Shown: positions 9,240 through 18,783 of the stretch, piece by piece
Numbering within the stretch: the stretch's first letter is position 1
How the letters are laid out: each line of letters begins with the position of its first letter
Assembly (NCBI GenBank): GCA_049314515.1
Contig: JBMOEY010000001.1
Location: 25,709-89,708 of the forward strand
Source of the DNA: RFQD01 sp049314515
GTDB lineage: Bacteria > Actinomycetota > Actinomycetes > Actinomycetales > Microbacteriaceae
DNA length: 64,000 nucleotides
Direction of reading: 5' to 3'
Position numbers and translations under genes: made by a program
The notes under the pieces: generated by a model
Database searches by the model: none
Told to the model about the DNA's origin: nothing
The model's input: only the letters and a program-made list of their open reading frames with translations

Positions 9240-10130
9240 CTAGCGCTCCTTAGTAAGTCCCATCAAGTCTACGACTTGTTCAGCTGCCTTCCGGACGTCA
9301 TCGTTAACCACGCGAACATCAAATTCATGGCGTGACGCGAGTTCTTCCCGTGCGGTCTCAAGTCGCCGGACTCGCTCTTGTGCAGATTCGGTGCCTCTCG
9401 ATTCAAGACGACGGCACAGTTCATCCCATGACGGCGGCTCGAGAAAGACAGTCCGCGCTTCTGGCATATGAGCCTTGACTTGGCGCGCTCCTTGAATGTC
9501 AATTTCGAGCAGAACACTCACCCCATTACGCAGAGACTCTTGGACTGGACCTCGAGGAGTTCCATAACGCTGCGTGCCGTGCACTACTGCCCATTCGAGT
9601 AGCTCGTCCTCAGCGACTAGTCGGTCAAACTCTTGCGCAGAGACAAAGAAGTAGTTGACACCGTCAATTTCGCCGGGACGCGGAGGCCGGGTTGTCGCGC
9701 TCACGGACATGTGCACGTCAGGAAAGTCGGCCAGGATTCGCGAAACAATCGTTCCCTTTCCCACAGCGGTTGGGCCGGCGAGAACAACAACGCGTGGGGC
9801 CGCATGTTCAGACCTTTGCCGTGCCCGGGCTTCGAGAAATGATCGCAGGGCTTCCTTTTGTCGAGAACCAAGACGTCCTAAGCGCTTTCGTGGTGAAATG
9901 CTCAATTCCGCCATGACGTCGCCGACCTTCTTCGTTCCCAGCGCAGGAATACTGAGCAAAAAATCTGTCACACGTAATGACGCCTCAGCGCTCTCGGCGT
10001 CTATGCTGGCGACAAGAAAGACATCGAGCGCGTTACGCGTGCCATTCGAAACATCAGCTTTTATTGACGCACGCCCTCGGCGGGCCGATACGGCTGCGCG
10101 AGACGCCGCTACTCGGTCGACCGCAGGCAT
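9240..10130 (-). CDS. gmk: Guanylate kinase with N-terminal actinobacterial integration host factor (mIHF) domain
   Basis: Phosphorylates GMP to GDP. The kinase domain (about residues 112-296) has the P-loop GPTAVGKGT at 119-127, the GMP-binding SVSATTRPPRPGEIDGVNYFF and the lid region. Before it lie about 105 residues matching actinobacterial IHF: a basic ARRGRASIK stretch, then the helix-two-turn-helix-like LLSIPALGTKKVGDVMAELSIS and the diagnostic RLGRLGSRQKEAL. In many actinobacteria mIHF is a separate gene directly upstream of gmk; here both are in one frame with no stop between. I chose ATG 10130, which avoids overlap with pyrF. GTG 10136 and GTG 10145 are alternatives and would add only 2-5 residues. 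Confidence 0.92.
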   Translation of the reverse strand: MPAVDRVAASRAAVSARRGRASIKADVSNGTRNALDVFLVASIDAESAEASLRVTDFLLSIPALGTKKVGDVMAELSISPRKRLGRLGSRQKEALRSFLEARARQRSEHAAPRVVVLAGPTAVGKGTIVSRILADFPDVHMSVSATTRPPRPGEIDGVNYFFVSAQEFDRLVAEDELLEWAVVHGTQRYGTPRGPVQESLRNGVSVLLEIDIQGARQVKAHMPEARTVFLEPPSWDELCRRLESRGTESAQERVRRLETAREELASRHEFDVRVVNDDVRKAAEQVVDLMGLTKER

Positions 10131-10146
10131 GTTCACGTGTGACACG

Positions 10147-10998
10147 TTACGCCAAGGCCTCCGCCACAATCGCAGCCCGCTGCGAGAGAGTTTCCCGGAT
10201 TTCCTCGGGTCCTGATTCCAAAATGCTACGCGTTTCGGTCACGATCAGCCGGTTCGTGAGTGCTCCAAACAAGCGTCGAGCGTCTCGCGGATCAGCGCCC
10301 TGAAATCCGAAGCCGGGTGCCAGAACTGGGAGGCCGGGAAATTCATCCGGTTCAATTCCAAAATCCCTGAGTGAAACGGTGGCGCCGATGACCACACCAC
10401 CGGAGACTTGCCGGGAGGCTTCGTTGGCCGCGTGGACACGCGAGACGATGGACTGTGCGAGCGGGAGTCCCGCATCCACACCGTTCGTCACCACGCTCGT
10501 TTGCGTACCAAGCGCTTCAGGATTCGACGTAGCTGCCAGAACAAATACACCTTTCGACTGCGAACGAGCTAAATCCATGGTCTCGTCCAGGGTTCCCAAA
10601 CCCAGGTACGGCGACACGGTGAGCGCGTCCGATTCGAGGGGCGTACCCGGGCTCAACCACGATTGCGCGTAGGCCTGCATTGTCGACCCAATATCCCCAC
10701 GCTTGGCGTCGGCGATGACCAATATGTCAGCCTGACGAGCGCGACGAATAACTTCTTCGAGGGCGCGATATCCAGCAGCACCCCATCGTTCAAAAAATGC
10801 AACCTGGGGTTTGATGATGCCCACACGATCGACACAGGCGTCAAGAACACGTTTGGAAAATTCGTCGAGCGACCGTGGAGTGTCATCGTAGCCCCATCGC
10901 GCAAAGAGATATGGGTGGGGATCGATTCCCACACACAGGTGGCCAAACTTTCCAAACGCAGCGTCTAGGCGCCATCCGAAATCTGCGTCCCCGGTCAC
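10147..10998 (-). CDS. pyrF: Orotidine-5'-phosphate decarboxylase (type 2)
   Basis: Last step of UMP synthesis, decarboxylation of OMP. 283 residues, the length of the type 2 (mycobacterial/myxococcal) family, not the 230-residue type 1. The catalytic charged cluster is in VIADAKRGDIGSTMQAYA (Asp-x-Lys-xx-Asp). FVLAATSNPEA and APGFGFQGADP mark the phosphate-binding loops. It overlaps carB by 4 bases and so is co-translated with the pyr operon. Confidence 0.97.
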   Translation of the reverse strand: MTGDADFGWRLDAAFGKFGHLCVGIDPHPYLFARWGYDDTPRSLDEFSKRVLDACVDRVGIIKPQVAFFERWGAAGYRALEEVIRRARQADILVIADAKRGDIGSTMQAYAQSWLSPGTPLESDALTVSPYLGLGTLDETMDLARSQSKGVFVLAATSNPEALGTQTSVVTNGVDAGLPLAQSIVSRVHAANEASRQVSGGVVIGATVSLRDFGIEPDEFPGLPVLAPGFGFQGADPRDARRLFGALTNRLIVTETRSILESGPEEIRETLSQRAAIVAEALA

Positions 10999-13900
10999 GA
11001 GCTACCCGCCATCAACGCCCGATCTCGATCTTGCTGGTACTCCTGCAGACTACGAACTTCGAATCCATCACGTGTCACGTCGAGGGAGGCAACGGCCGCG
11101 CTCACTTGAGCCATCGACGTGAATAATGGCTTATCGCCAGCAACTGCGGCGGCTCGAATCTCATACCCATCCGCACGAGCCGTTCGTCCACTCGGAGTAT
11201 TGATGACAATGTCAACATCGTTTGTGCGAATGAGGTCGACAATAGTTTCACCCTGCTGGTCGCTGACCTTGTTTACGACACGTGCCTGAATACCATTGCG
11301 CGCAAGTACCTCCGCAGTACCCGCCGTGGCAACGAGGGTAAAACCGAGTTGCTGTAGGCGCATGGCCGGGAGGATGATTCCACGCTTATCCCCGTCGGCG
11401 ACGGAAACGAACACACTGCCGGAAGACGGCAAACCGCCATACGCAGCCAGTTGACTCTTCGCGAATGCCCGGGGAAAGTCCCGATCGATGCCCATAACCT
11501 CTCCGGTCGAACGCATCTCGGGACCGAGAATCGAATCGACAACTTTCCCTTCGACGGTTCGAAAACGCTTGAACGGAAGGACTGCCTCCTTCACCGAAAC
11601 GGGTGCCCCGGCAGGCACGATTGAACCATCTTGAACGGGTAACAAGCCCTCAGCGATGAGTTCCGCAATCGTCGAACCGACCATGACGCGGGAAGCAGCC
11701 TTTGCCAACGGGATGCCCAACGCCTTGCTCACGAATGGAACCGTGCGACTCGCTCGCGGGTTAGCTTCGAGAACGTAGAGAACTCCCGCGGCAATGGCGA
11801 ACTGAACATTGAGCAAACCCCGAACGCCAATTCCTTCGGCAATCGCCAGCGTGGCTTCGACGACTCTGGCTATTTCATCCTTACCCAGCGTGACTGGCGG
11901 CAACGTACATGCCGAGTCTCCTGAATGGATTCCTGCCTCTTCAATGTGCTCCATCACTCCGCCGACATACAGACGAGAACCGTCAAAAAGCGCGTCGACA
12001 TCGATTTCTATCGCATCATCAAGGAACCGATCCACGAGCAACGGCGCTTCGGGACCAACGATGGCTTGCCCGCCGATTCGCACGAAATAGTCGCGCAGGC
12101 CAGGCGAATCGAAGACAATTTCCATGCCTCGGCCACCCAGCACGTAGCTAGGTCGAACTAAAACGGGATAACCGATGTCTTCGGCAATCACCACGGCGCC
12201 TTCGACGTCAATCGCCGTGCCATTTCTCGGTGCGAGTAAACCAGCCTCGGTCAGAATCTTCGAGAACGCTCCTCGTTCCTCGGCTAGGTCAATTGCCTCC
12301 GGTGTCGTGCCAAGAATGGGAATCCCTGATGCCTTCAGGCCCTTGGCCAGTCCGAGAGCCGTTTGACCCCCGAGTTGTACCACTACTCCAACGAGCTCAC
12401 CGCTCGCGGACTCAGCATGCACGACCTCCAAGACGTCTTCTAGAGTCAGCGGTTCGAAGTAGAGCCGGTCGCTCGTGTCATAATCCGTGGAGACGGTTTC
12501 AGGATTGCAGTTAATCATGATTGTTTCGAAGCCGGCCGCAGATAACTCGAACGCAGCATGGACACAGGAATAGTCAAACTCCACACCTTGTCCAATGCGA
12601 TTGGGCCCCGAGCCGATGATGACCACTTTTCGGCGTTCGCTGGGGGCGACCTCCGTCTCGAGGTCGTAACTCGAGTAGTGATACGGAGTAAGCGCAGGAA
12701 ATTCCCCGGCGCACGTGTCAACCGTCTTGAACACTGGTCGAATTCCGCGCGCGTAACGCAGCGACGAAATGTCAGATTCCGCTACTCCGCGCAGTTGCCC
12801 AATTTGTTCATCGGAAAAGCCGTAATCCTTCGCCGTGCGCAAGGTGTCATCATCGAGGTCCGCAGGTCCCGCAATACGTTGTGCAAGCTCGTTGATGAGA
12901 ACGATTTGGTCAACGAACCACGGGTCTATGCCCGTCGCTTCATATACCTGTTCAACGGATGCCCCAGCTCGTAAGGCTTGCTGCACCGTAACAATTCGAC
13001 CATCTGTCGGTGTCTTCGCAACGTGCAGGAGTTCCTCAACGCTGCGACTTTCCTCTCGCCAGTGAAAAGAGCTGTGGCGCTTCTCGAGCGACCGAAGGGC
13101 CTTCTGCAACGCTTGTGCGTAGTTACGCCCAATCGCCATGGCCTCGCCAACCGATTTCATTGTTGTCGTGAGCGTCGCGTCCGCTGACGGAAACTTTTCG
13201 AACGCGAAACGAGGAACCTTGACGACGACGTAATCGAGCGTTGGCTCAAAACTCGCGGGCGTGACACGAGTGATGTCGTTGGGAATTTCATCGAGCCGAT
13301 AGCCGATTGCTAGCTTCGCCGCGATCTTGGCAATCGGAAAACCGGTCGCTTTCGACGCCAACGCCGACGACCGAGAAACACGTGGATTCATTTCGATGAC
13401 AATCACGCGACCATTGGCGGGGTCGACAGCAAACTGAATATTGCACCCACCCGTGTCGACCCCGACGAGCCGAATGATTTCGATTCCGATGTCACGCAAG
13501 TTTTGATACTCACGGTCGGTCAGGGTGAGAGCTGGGGCAACAGTGATGCTGTCTCCCGTGTGAACGCCGACCGGGTCCACATTTTCAATCGAACACACGA
13601 CCACGGTGTTGTCTGCGGTGTCACGCATCAGCTCAAGTTCGTATTCCTTCCACCCGAGAATACTTTCCTCCAACAAGACCTCACTTGTCGGGCTCGACTG
13701 TAGACCATCGGCAACAATGCGGACGAGTTCCTCTCGGGAATAAGCAAATCCCGACCCCAACCCACCCATGGTGAACGAGGGGCGAACGACGAGTGGGTAG
13801 CCTAAGTCCTCGGCAAACGCAATCGCCTGTTCGACAGTGTGAGCAATGTGCGAGCGCGCGACATCAGCCCCTGCCTCAATGACGAGATTCTTGAAGAGTT

Positions 13901-14288
13901 GGCGATCTTCCCCTTTACGAATCGCATCAACCTTGGCCCCGATTAGTTCGACGTTGTACTTCTCGAGGATTCCCAATTCGTGGAGAGCGATGGCGGCATT
14001 GAGGGCCGTCTGGCCTCCAAGGGTGGGAAGGATGGCATCCGGTCGCTCTTTGGCAATAATCGACTCGATAATTTCCGGCGTAATGGGTTCTATATATGTT
14101 GCGTCAGCGAAATCGGGGTCAGTCATAATTGTCGCGGGATTCGAATTCACGAGAATCACGCGAATACCCTCCTCGCGCAGTACGCGACACGCCTGAGTTC
14201 CGGAATAGTCAAACTCGCACGCTTGACCAATCACGATTGGTCCAGAACCGATAACGAGAACCGAATTAATATCTGTACGACGGGGCAT
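10995..14288 (-). CDS. carB: Carbamoyl-phosphate synthase large subunit
   Basis: Uses two ATP, bicarbonate and ammonia channelled from CarA to make carbamoyl phosphate. 1097 residues with the expected duplicated ATP-grasp architecture. The first half begins MPRRTDINSVLVIGSGPIVIGQACEFDYSG; the second half begins near residue 555 with KVVIIGSGPNRIGQGVEFDYSC. EMNPRVSRSSALASKATG and EANPRASRTVPFVSKALG are the matching metal-binding loops. A C-terminal MGS-like allosteric domain starts around residue 945. Its ATG overlaps the carA stop (TGATG). Confidence 0.98.
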   Translation of the reverse strand: MPRRTDINSVLVIGSGPIVIGQACEFDYSGTQACRVLREEGIRVILVNSNPATIMTDPDFADATYIEPITPEIIESIIAKERPDAILPTLGGQTALNAAIALHELGILEKYNVELIGAKVDAIRKGEDRQLFKNLVIEAGADVARSHIAHTVEQAIAFAEDLGYPLVVRPSFTMGGLGSGFAYSREELVRIVADGLQSSPTSEVLLEESILGWKEYELELMRDTADNTVVVCSIENVDPVGVHTGDSITVAPALTLTDREYQNLRDIGIEIIRLVGVDTGGCNIQFAVDPANGRVIVIEMNPRVSRSSALASKATGFPIAKIAAKLAIGYRLDEIPNDITRVTPASFEPTLDYVVVKVPRFAFEKFPSADATLTTTMKSVGEAMAIGRNYAQALQKALRSLEKRHSSFHWREESRSVEELLHVAKTPTDGRIVTVQQALRAGASVEQVYEATGIDPWFVDQIVLINELAQRIAGPADLDDDTLRTAKDYGFSDEQIGQLRGVAESDISSLRYARGIRPVFKTVDTCAGEFPALTPYHYSSYDLETEVAPSERRKVVIIGSGPNRIGQGVEFDYSCVHAAFELSAAGFETIMINCNPETVSTDYDTSDRLYFEPLTLEDVLEVVHAESASGELVGVVVQLGGQTALGLAKGLKASGIPILGTTPEAIDLAEERGAFSKILTEAGLLAPRNGTAIDVEGAVVIAEDIGYPVLVRPSYVLGGRGMEIVFDSPGLRDYFVRIGGQAIVGPEAPLLVDRFLDDAIEIDVDALFDGSRLYVGGVMEHIEEAGIHSGDSACTLPPVTLGKDEIARVVEATLAIAEGIGVRGLLNVQFAIAAGVLYVLEANPRASRTVPFVSKALGIPLAKAASRVMVGSTIAELIAEGLLPVQDGSIVPAGAPVSVKEAVLPFKRFRTVEGKVVDSILGPEMRSTGEVMGIDRDFPRAFAKSQLAAYGGLPSSGSVFVSVADGDKRGIILPAMRLQQLGFTLVATAGTAEVLARNGIQARVVNKVSDQQGETIVDLIRTNDVDIVINTPSGRTARADGYEIRAAAVAGDKPLFTSMAQVSAAVASLDVTRDGFEVRSLQEYQQDRDRALMAGSS

Positions 14289-15439
14289 CAGTTTCGACCT
14301 CCTGAAATGTCAGAACCGACAACCATGTCTCGGAATCGATCAAACAGGTAATTAGAATCGTGCGGACCTGCCGCTGCTTCAGGGTGATATTGGACTGAGA
14401 ACGCGTTGATATCGAGGCATACAAGCCCTTCGACAACGTTGTCGTTCAGACTGAAGTGACTGACCTCCACCCGACCAAATCCCTGAGGGGATTCAATGAT
14501 TCCGTCGAGAGGTGCATCAACAGCGAAACCATGGTTCTGGCTGGTGATTTCGACGCGACCAGTCGCCTTGTCGAGCACCGGTTGATTGATTCCGCGGTGG
14601 CCGAAGGGAAGCTTATATGTCGAAAAGCCCAGAGCACGCCCGAGAAGTTGATTGCCAAAGCAAATGCCAAAAAATGGGATGCCCGCGCGCAACGCATCGC
14701 GCAGTAGGTCCACATGCCGATCCGAGGCGCTGGGGTCGCCCGGGCCATTGGAGTAGAAAAGGGCGACCGGGGACAACGAACGAATTTCATCAATCGAGAC
14801 GTCCTGGGGCAACACGTGAGCGTCGAATCCGCGTTCAGAAATATAGTTGACAGTCGAGCTCTTGACCCCCAGGTCAACGATGGCGACCGTACCGAGGGAC
14901 ACCCCGACAGCCGGCACAACGTAGGACGTCGCCGTTGACACGAGATCGGAAAGATTGCGACCGGACATGCTCGGGGCGGCAAGCACGGCATCGAGTTGCT
15001 CACGCTCCGGTGCACGTGAATCGGCTCCCGAGAAGATTCCAGCTCGCATGGCCCCGTGACTACGGATATGTCTCGTGATGGCGCGTGTATCGACGCCTGC
15101 CAGACCAACCACTCCCTGCAACGTCAAATCATCATCAAGTGACCGTTGCGACCTGAAATTTGAGACTACTCGCGACGGCTCGCGAACGATGAAACCACTC
15201 ACCCATATCCGCTTCGACTCCATGTCTTCATCATTCATTCCGGTATTTCCGATGTGGGGAGCCGTCATCAATACGATCTGTCCGGCGTAGGACGGATCGG
15301 TGAGCGTCTCCTGATACCCACTCATTCCGGTCGCAAAGACAATCTCGCCAAACGTAGTGCCGGATGCACCGAATGACCGTCCTTCGTAGCGCGTTCCATC
15401 TTCGAGAACAAGAACAGCGGAGTGTGTCGCTGTGGTCAC
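14288..15439 (-). CDS. carA: Carbamoyl-phosphate synthase small (glutaminase) subunit
   Basis: Releases ammonia from glutamine for CarB. 383 residues. The N-terminal CPSase_sm domain (LVLEDGTRYEGRSFGA) is followed by a class I glutamine amidotransferase domain. The nucleophile Cys is in FFGICFGNQLLGRALG, and the His-x-Glu dyad in VQYHPEAAAGP. It overlaps the upstream PH-like membrane protein by 4 bases and carB by 1 base. Confidence 0.98.
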   Translation of the reverse strand: MTTATHSAVLVLEDGTRYEGRSFGASGTTFGEIVFATGMSGYQETLTDPSYAGQIVLMTAPHIGNTGMNDEDMESKRIWVSGFIVREPSRVVSNFRSQRSLDDDLTLQGVVGLAGVDTRAITRHIRSHGAMRAGIFSGADSRAPEREQLDAVLAAPSMSGRNLSDLVSTATSYVVPAVGVSLGTVAIVDLGVKSSTVNYISERGFDAHVLPQDVSIDEIRSLSPVALFYSNGPGDPSASDRHVDLLRDALRAGIPFFGICFGNQLLGRALGFSTYKLPFGHRGINQPVLDKATGRVEITSQNHGFAVDAPLDGIIESPQGFGRVEVSHFSLNDNVVEGLVCLDINAFSVQYHPEAAAGPHDSNYLFDRFRDMVVGSDISGGRN

Positions 15440-15960
15440 GATGCGTTCTCGTTCTTTTGTGATTCCGGGCTTTTCACCGCTGAGTTAACAAGATCAGAAA
15501 ATAGTGTGCGATCGAGACGGCTGGGAATGCGCAGAAATGACGTGAGCTCCATTCCATTTGCTGCCTTCCAGTCGACTGCAGTCAACGATGAGCGACCGGC
15601 TGAGCGGTCAATCGTCGCATCAGCCGCACGAACACCACGAACGTGCTCGATTGCAATGAATGTCGGGGTTTCGCCCTGGGGTTCGATGCCGATTCCCGCA
15701 ACCGTAAGTGAGACGAATGCTTTAGCACGAAAACGCAGACCCGGGATGGCCAGCCGTTCGAGAGGCTCTTCCCGTGGTGTCGTGGCGACATAGAGACACG
15801 CAATTTCAATAAGGCGCGCTCCGAGGGTGCCGTCCCTCCTCGAGGCGACTATCGAGATGTCACGACGTTTCCGGCGTTGCCACGAGGCAAACATGAGTGC
15901 AAGTGCCAGCGCGATGAGGGCGAGCACGATGAGCGTTCCGATAACTTTATCCACGCTCAT
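15436..15960 (-). CDS. Membrane-anchored PH-like domain protein of the pyrimidine operon
   Basis: 174 residues if started at ATG 15960. One transmembrane segment lies near the N-terminus (about residues 6-28, VIGTLIVLALIALALALMFASW), followed by a basic RRKRRD. A soluble region of about 140 residues then shows alternating strands (LERLAIPGLRFRAKAFVSLTVAGIGIEP) consistent with a PH-like fold. A protein of this type sits between pyrC and carA in many actinobacteria (the mycobacterial equivalent is annotated as an export or membrane protein). Its role is unknown. It overlaps pyrC by 14 bases and carA by 4 bases, so co-expression with the pyr genes is nearly certain. Confidence 0.8.
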   Translation of the reverse strand: MSVDKVIGTLIVLALIALALALMFASWQRRKRRDISIVASRRDGTLGARLIEIACLYVATTPREEPLERLAIPGLRFRAKAFVSLTVAGIGIEPQGETPTFIAIEHVRGVRAADATIDRSAGRSSLTAVDWKAANGMELTSFLRIPSRLDRTLFSDLVNSAVKSPESQKNENAS

Positions 15961-17296
15961 CGAATCCAATCGTGTCCTCACGGGCGAACGTGGCGATGAC
16001 CCTCTGATCGACAAGCGATCCGTCTCGAACCGTAAAGTAGCCATGGCGCATCGTGTGCACAACCTTGCCCGGAAGCTCGAGCCCCAGAAAAGGGGAATTT
16101 TTGGACAATCCAGCAAGGTCTTCGACACCGAATGAGCGAAGAACTCGCTCGTCAACGAAGACCAGATCGGCTGGGCGTCCCACCTCGAGAGTTCCAGCGG
16201 TGTTCGCCACGCCACCGATGTGAGCGGGAGCAGTGCTCATGACTCGTGCCACGTCGTTCCAGCTCATTAGTCCTGATTGCACCATCGTCATGTTCACAAT
16301 CGAGAGTGCAGATTCCAGGCCGACCATGCCAAATGCGGCATCACTCCACTCGCAATCTTTGTTCTCGATCGGATGCGGAGCGTGATCGGTAGCAACGATG
16401 TCAACGGTGCCGTCTGCCAAGCCGGCTCGTACGGCGTGAACGTCTTCGTCGGTCCGCAACGGCGGGTTGACCTTGAACCGAGCGTCGTAGTCGAGGGCGC
16501 TCTCCTCAGTAAGGAGCAAATGATGTGGAGTCACCTCTGCCGTGACTCGAACGCCACGGGCCTTGGCGGACCGAACGATTTCCACCGAACCCGCTGTCGA
16601 CAAGTGGCAGACGTGAAGTCTGGAACCTGTCTCTTCAGCGAGGAGTATGTCACGGGCAATGATGATTTCCTCCGCGACTCGGGGCCATCCCGCGAGGCCG
16701 AGCCGCGCAGACACTAGCCCCTCATTCATTTGTGAGCCCAGGGTGAGTCGAGGTTCCTGAGCATGTTGAGCGATGACTCCGTCAAAAGCCTTCACATACT
16801 CCAATGCCCGCCTCATGAGCAACGGGTCGAATACACATTTCCCGTCATCGCTGAACACTCGAACGTTTGCGCGAGAAGACGCCATGCTGGCTAGATCAGC
16901 CAGGGCTTGGCCCTCGAGACCAACCGTGACGGCGCCCACCGGTCGGACAGTTGCGTAGCCTGCTTCGATTCCTCTGCGCCAGACCAACTCCACGACACTC
17001 GTCGTGTCTGCGACGGGAAGCGTATTCGCCATAGCAAATACGGTCGTGAACCCTCCAACGGCGGCGGCTTGAGTTCCCGTAAGTACGGTTTCACTCGACT
17101 CAAACCCAGGCTCCCGAAGGTGTGTGTGCAAATCAACCAGGCCAGGGAGGAGACGTAAACCCGTGACGTCGACCACTTCGCCTTCGATGTGGCTGAGTCC
17201 GGGACCCATAGCGCTGATCCGACCGCCTGTTACGACGACGTCCGTCACCTCGTCATTCGGCAAAACCGCCCCGATAAACTTCACTGAAGTGGTCAT
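15947..17296 (-). CDS. pyrC: Dihydroorotase
   Basis: Cyclises carbamoyl aspartate to dihydroorotate. 449 residues, a class I dihydroorotase of the amidohydrolase superfamily. The first metal site is DLHTHLREPGFE (His-x-His-x-x-Arg), followed by HLSTAGSVEIV and a distal VATDHAPH with the catalytic Asp. C-terminal GTLEVGRPADLVFVD is typical of amidohydrolases. Its ATG overlaps the pyrB stop by 4 bases. Confidence 0.97.
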   Translation of the reverse strand: MTTSVKFIGAVLPNDEVTDVVVTGGRISAMGPGLSHIEGEVVDVTGLRLLPGLVDLHTHLREPGFESSETVLTGTQAAAVGGFTTVFAMANTLPVADTTSVVELVWRRGIEAGYATVRPVGAVTVGLEGQALADLASMASSRANVRVFSDDGKCVFDPLLMRRALEYVKAFDGVIAQHAQEPRLTLGSQMNEGLVSARLGLAGWPRVAEEIIIARDILLAEETGSRLHVCHLSTAGSVEIVRSAKARGVRVTAEVTPHHLLLTEESALDYDARFKVNPPLRTDEDVHAVRAGLADGTVDIVATDHAPHPIENKDCEWSDAAFGMVGLESALSIVNMTMVQSGLMSWNDVARVMSTAPAHIGGVANTAGTLEVGRPADLVFVDERVLRSFGVEDLAGLSKNSPFLGLELPGKVVHTMRHGYFTVRDGSLVDQRVIATFAREDTIGFDERG

Positions 17297-18240
17297 AGGT
17301 CCTCTTTTCCGGTGAGCACGGCAAAGAGCACTGCCATGCGCACGAATACACCGTTGGCTACCTGTTCAAGCACTGTCGATGCCGCGGAATCCGCAGCCTC
17401 GCTGCAGATCTCAAGCCCGCGATTCATCGGACCGGGGTGCATGACAAGAGTTTTCTGTGGCAAGGCTTGGAATCGTTGCGCGGTGAGACCCCAGATGCGC
17501 GCGTACTCGCGCTCATGGGGAAAGAATGCGCCTTGAATCCGCTCCTTTTGGATGCGGAGCATCATGACCGCATCGGGAGAGCTGCGCAAGACTTCATCAA
17601 GATTGGTTTCCATGGACACAGGGAACGCGTCTCGTTGTGCAGGCAAAAGCGTCGGTGGCGCGACAAACGTCACGTCGGCACCCAGTGTGGTGAGTAGCCA
17701 CGCGTTTGAACGGGCGACACGGCTGTGCAAAACATCGCCCACGATGGCAACACGGACTCCAGCCAAGTCGCGACCTCGAGATGCCGTCTGGTGGATGCGA
17801 CGCCGCAGTGTGAACGCGTCGAGAAGCGCTTGCGTAGGGTGCTCGTGAGTGCCATCCCCCGCATTGACCACCGGTACGTCAATCCAGCCCCTGTGTGCCA
17901 GCAGATACGGGGCGCCGGACGAACCATGACGAATAACAACGGCATCCACACCCATGGCAGCTAAGGTTTGGGCTGAGTCTTTGAGACTCTCGCCTTTCGA
18001 CACGCTTGAACCTTTTGCCGAAAAATTAATGACATCCGCGGAAAGCCTCTTTTCTGCGCTTTCGAAAGATATCCGGGTCCGCGTTGAGTCCTCGAAGAAT
18101 AGATTTACGATTGAACGTCCACGCAGGGTGGGAAGCTTTTTATGGGGTCGGTCGGCTGTTTCTGCCATGTCCTCGGCCAAATCAAGGAGAGCAATCGACG
18201 TGTCTCGATCGAGGTCGGCCGCGGAGAGAAGGTGCTGCAT
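17293..18240 (-). CDS. pyrB: Aspartate carbamoyltransferase catalytic subunit
   Basis: Joins carbamoyl phosphate and aspartate. 315 residues, standard for the catalytic chain. The carbamoyl-phosphate motif is FFEDSTRTRISFESAEKRL near residue 50; the aspartate-binding loop and a HPGPMNRGLEI stretch are near the C-terminus. No PyrI regulatory subunit is encoded nearby, as usual for actinobacteria. It starts 2 bases after pyrR. Confidence 0.98.
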   Translation of the reverse strand: MQHLLSAADLDRDTSIALLDLAEDMAETADRPHKKLPTLRGRSIVNLFFEDSTRTRISFESAEKRLSADVINFSAKGSSVSKGESLKDSAQTLAAMGVDAVVIRHGSSGAPYLLAHRGWIDVPVVNAGDGTHEHPTQALLDAFTLRRRIHQTASRGRDLAGVRVAIVGDVLHSRVARSNAWLLTTLGADVTFVAPPTLLPAQRDAFPVSMETNLDEVLRSSPDAVMMLRIQKERIQGAFFPHEREYARIWGLTAQRFQALPQKTLVMHPGPMNRGLEICSEAADSAASTVLEQVANGVFVRMAVLFAVLTGKEDL

Positions 18241-18242
18241 CT

Positions 18243-18776
18243 TTACTCCCCAGCAATCTGTATCAGGTCGTTGCCATCAGTTTCGACCAAGCAAACGTTG
18301 ATGCGCTCAGCATGCGAAGTGGGAAGGTTTTTTCCCACGTAGTCCGCGCGGATGGGAAGTTCACGGTGACCCCTGTCCACCAGCACCGCAAGACGTACGA
18401 CGCGAGGGCGTCCGAGGTCAGTGAGTGCGTCAAGAGCTGCGCGCACAGTGCGACCCGAGTAGAGAACATCGTCAACCAAGATGACAGTGGAGTCCTCGAT
18501 ACCTCCTGGAATCCGAGTCGGCGAGCTTGACCGAGTGGGGCTAGTGGCCAGGTCATCCCGATACATGGTGACATCGAGGGCGCCCACAGGGACGTCGACG
18601 CCGGGTTCGATTCCTGAGATGATCTCAGCGATGCGCTCGGCAAGGACAACTCCGCGCGTGGGTATGCCCAAAATTACAAGACCCGACGCGCCGCGGTTGG
18701 ACTCAAGAATCTCATGTGAGATGCGAGTCAGCGCGCGTTGGATATCAGTCGCCTGCAGGACGTTACGAGCAGTCAT
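18243..18776 (-). CDS. pyrR: Bifunctional pyrimidine operon regulator / uracil phosphoribosyltransferase PyrR
   Basis: UMP-responsive RNA-binding regulator of pyr genes that often retains weak UPRTase activity. 177 residues. The PRPP-binding motif VILVDDVLYSGRTVRAALDAL lies near residues 100-120. LGIPTRGVVLAERIAE and PVGALDVTMYRDDL are also typical of the family. It is the first gene of the pyr operon, and its leader contains a PyrR-binding hairpin that overlaps the ribosome binding site (separate entry). This suggests that it represses its own translation and that of the downstream pyr genes. Confidence 0.97.
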   Translation of the reverse strand: MTARNVLQATDIQRALTRISHEILESNRGASGLVILGIPTRGVVLAERIAEIISGIEPGVDVPVGALDVTMYRDDLATSPTRSSSPTRIPGGIEDSTVILVDDVLYSGRTVRAALDALTDLGRPRVVRLAVLVDRGHRELPIRADYVGKNLPTSHAERINVCLVETDGNDLIQIAGE

Positions 18777-18783
18777 CTGACCC

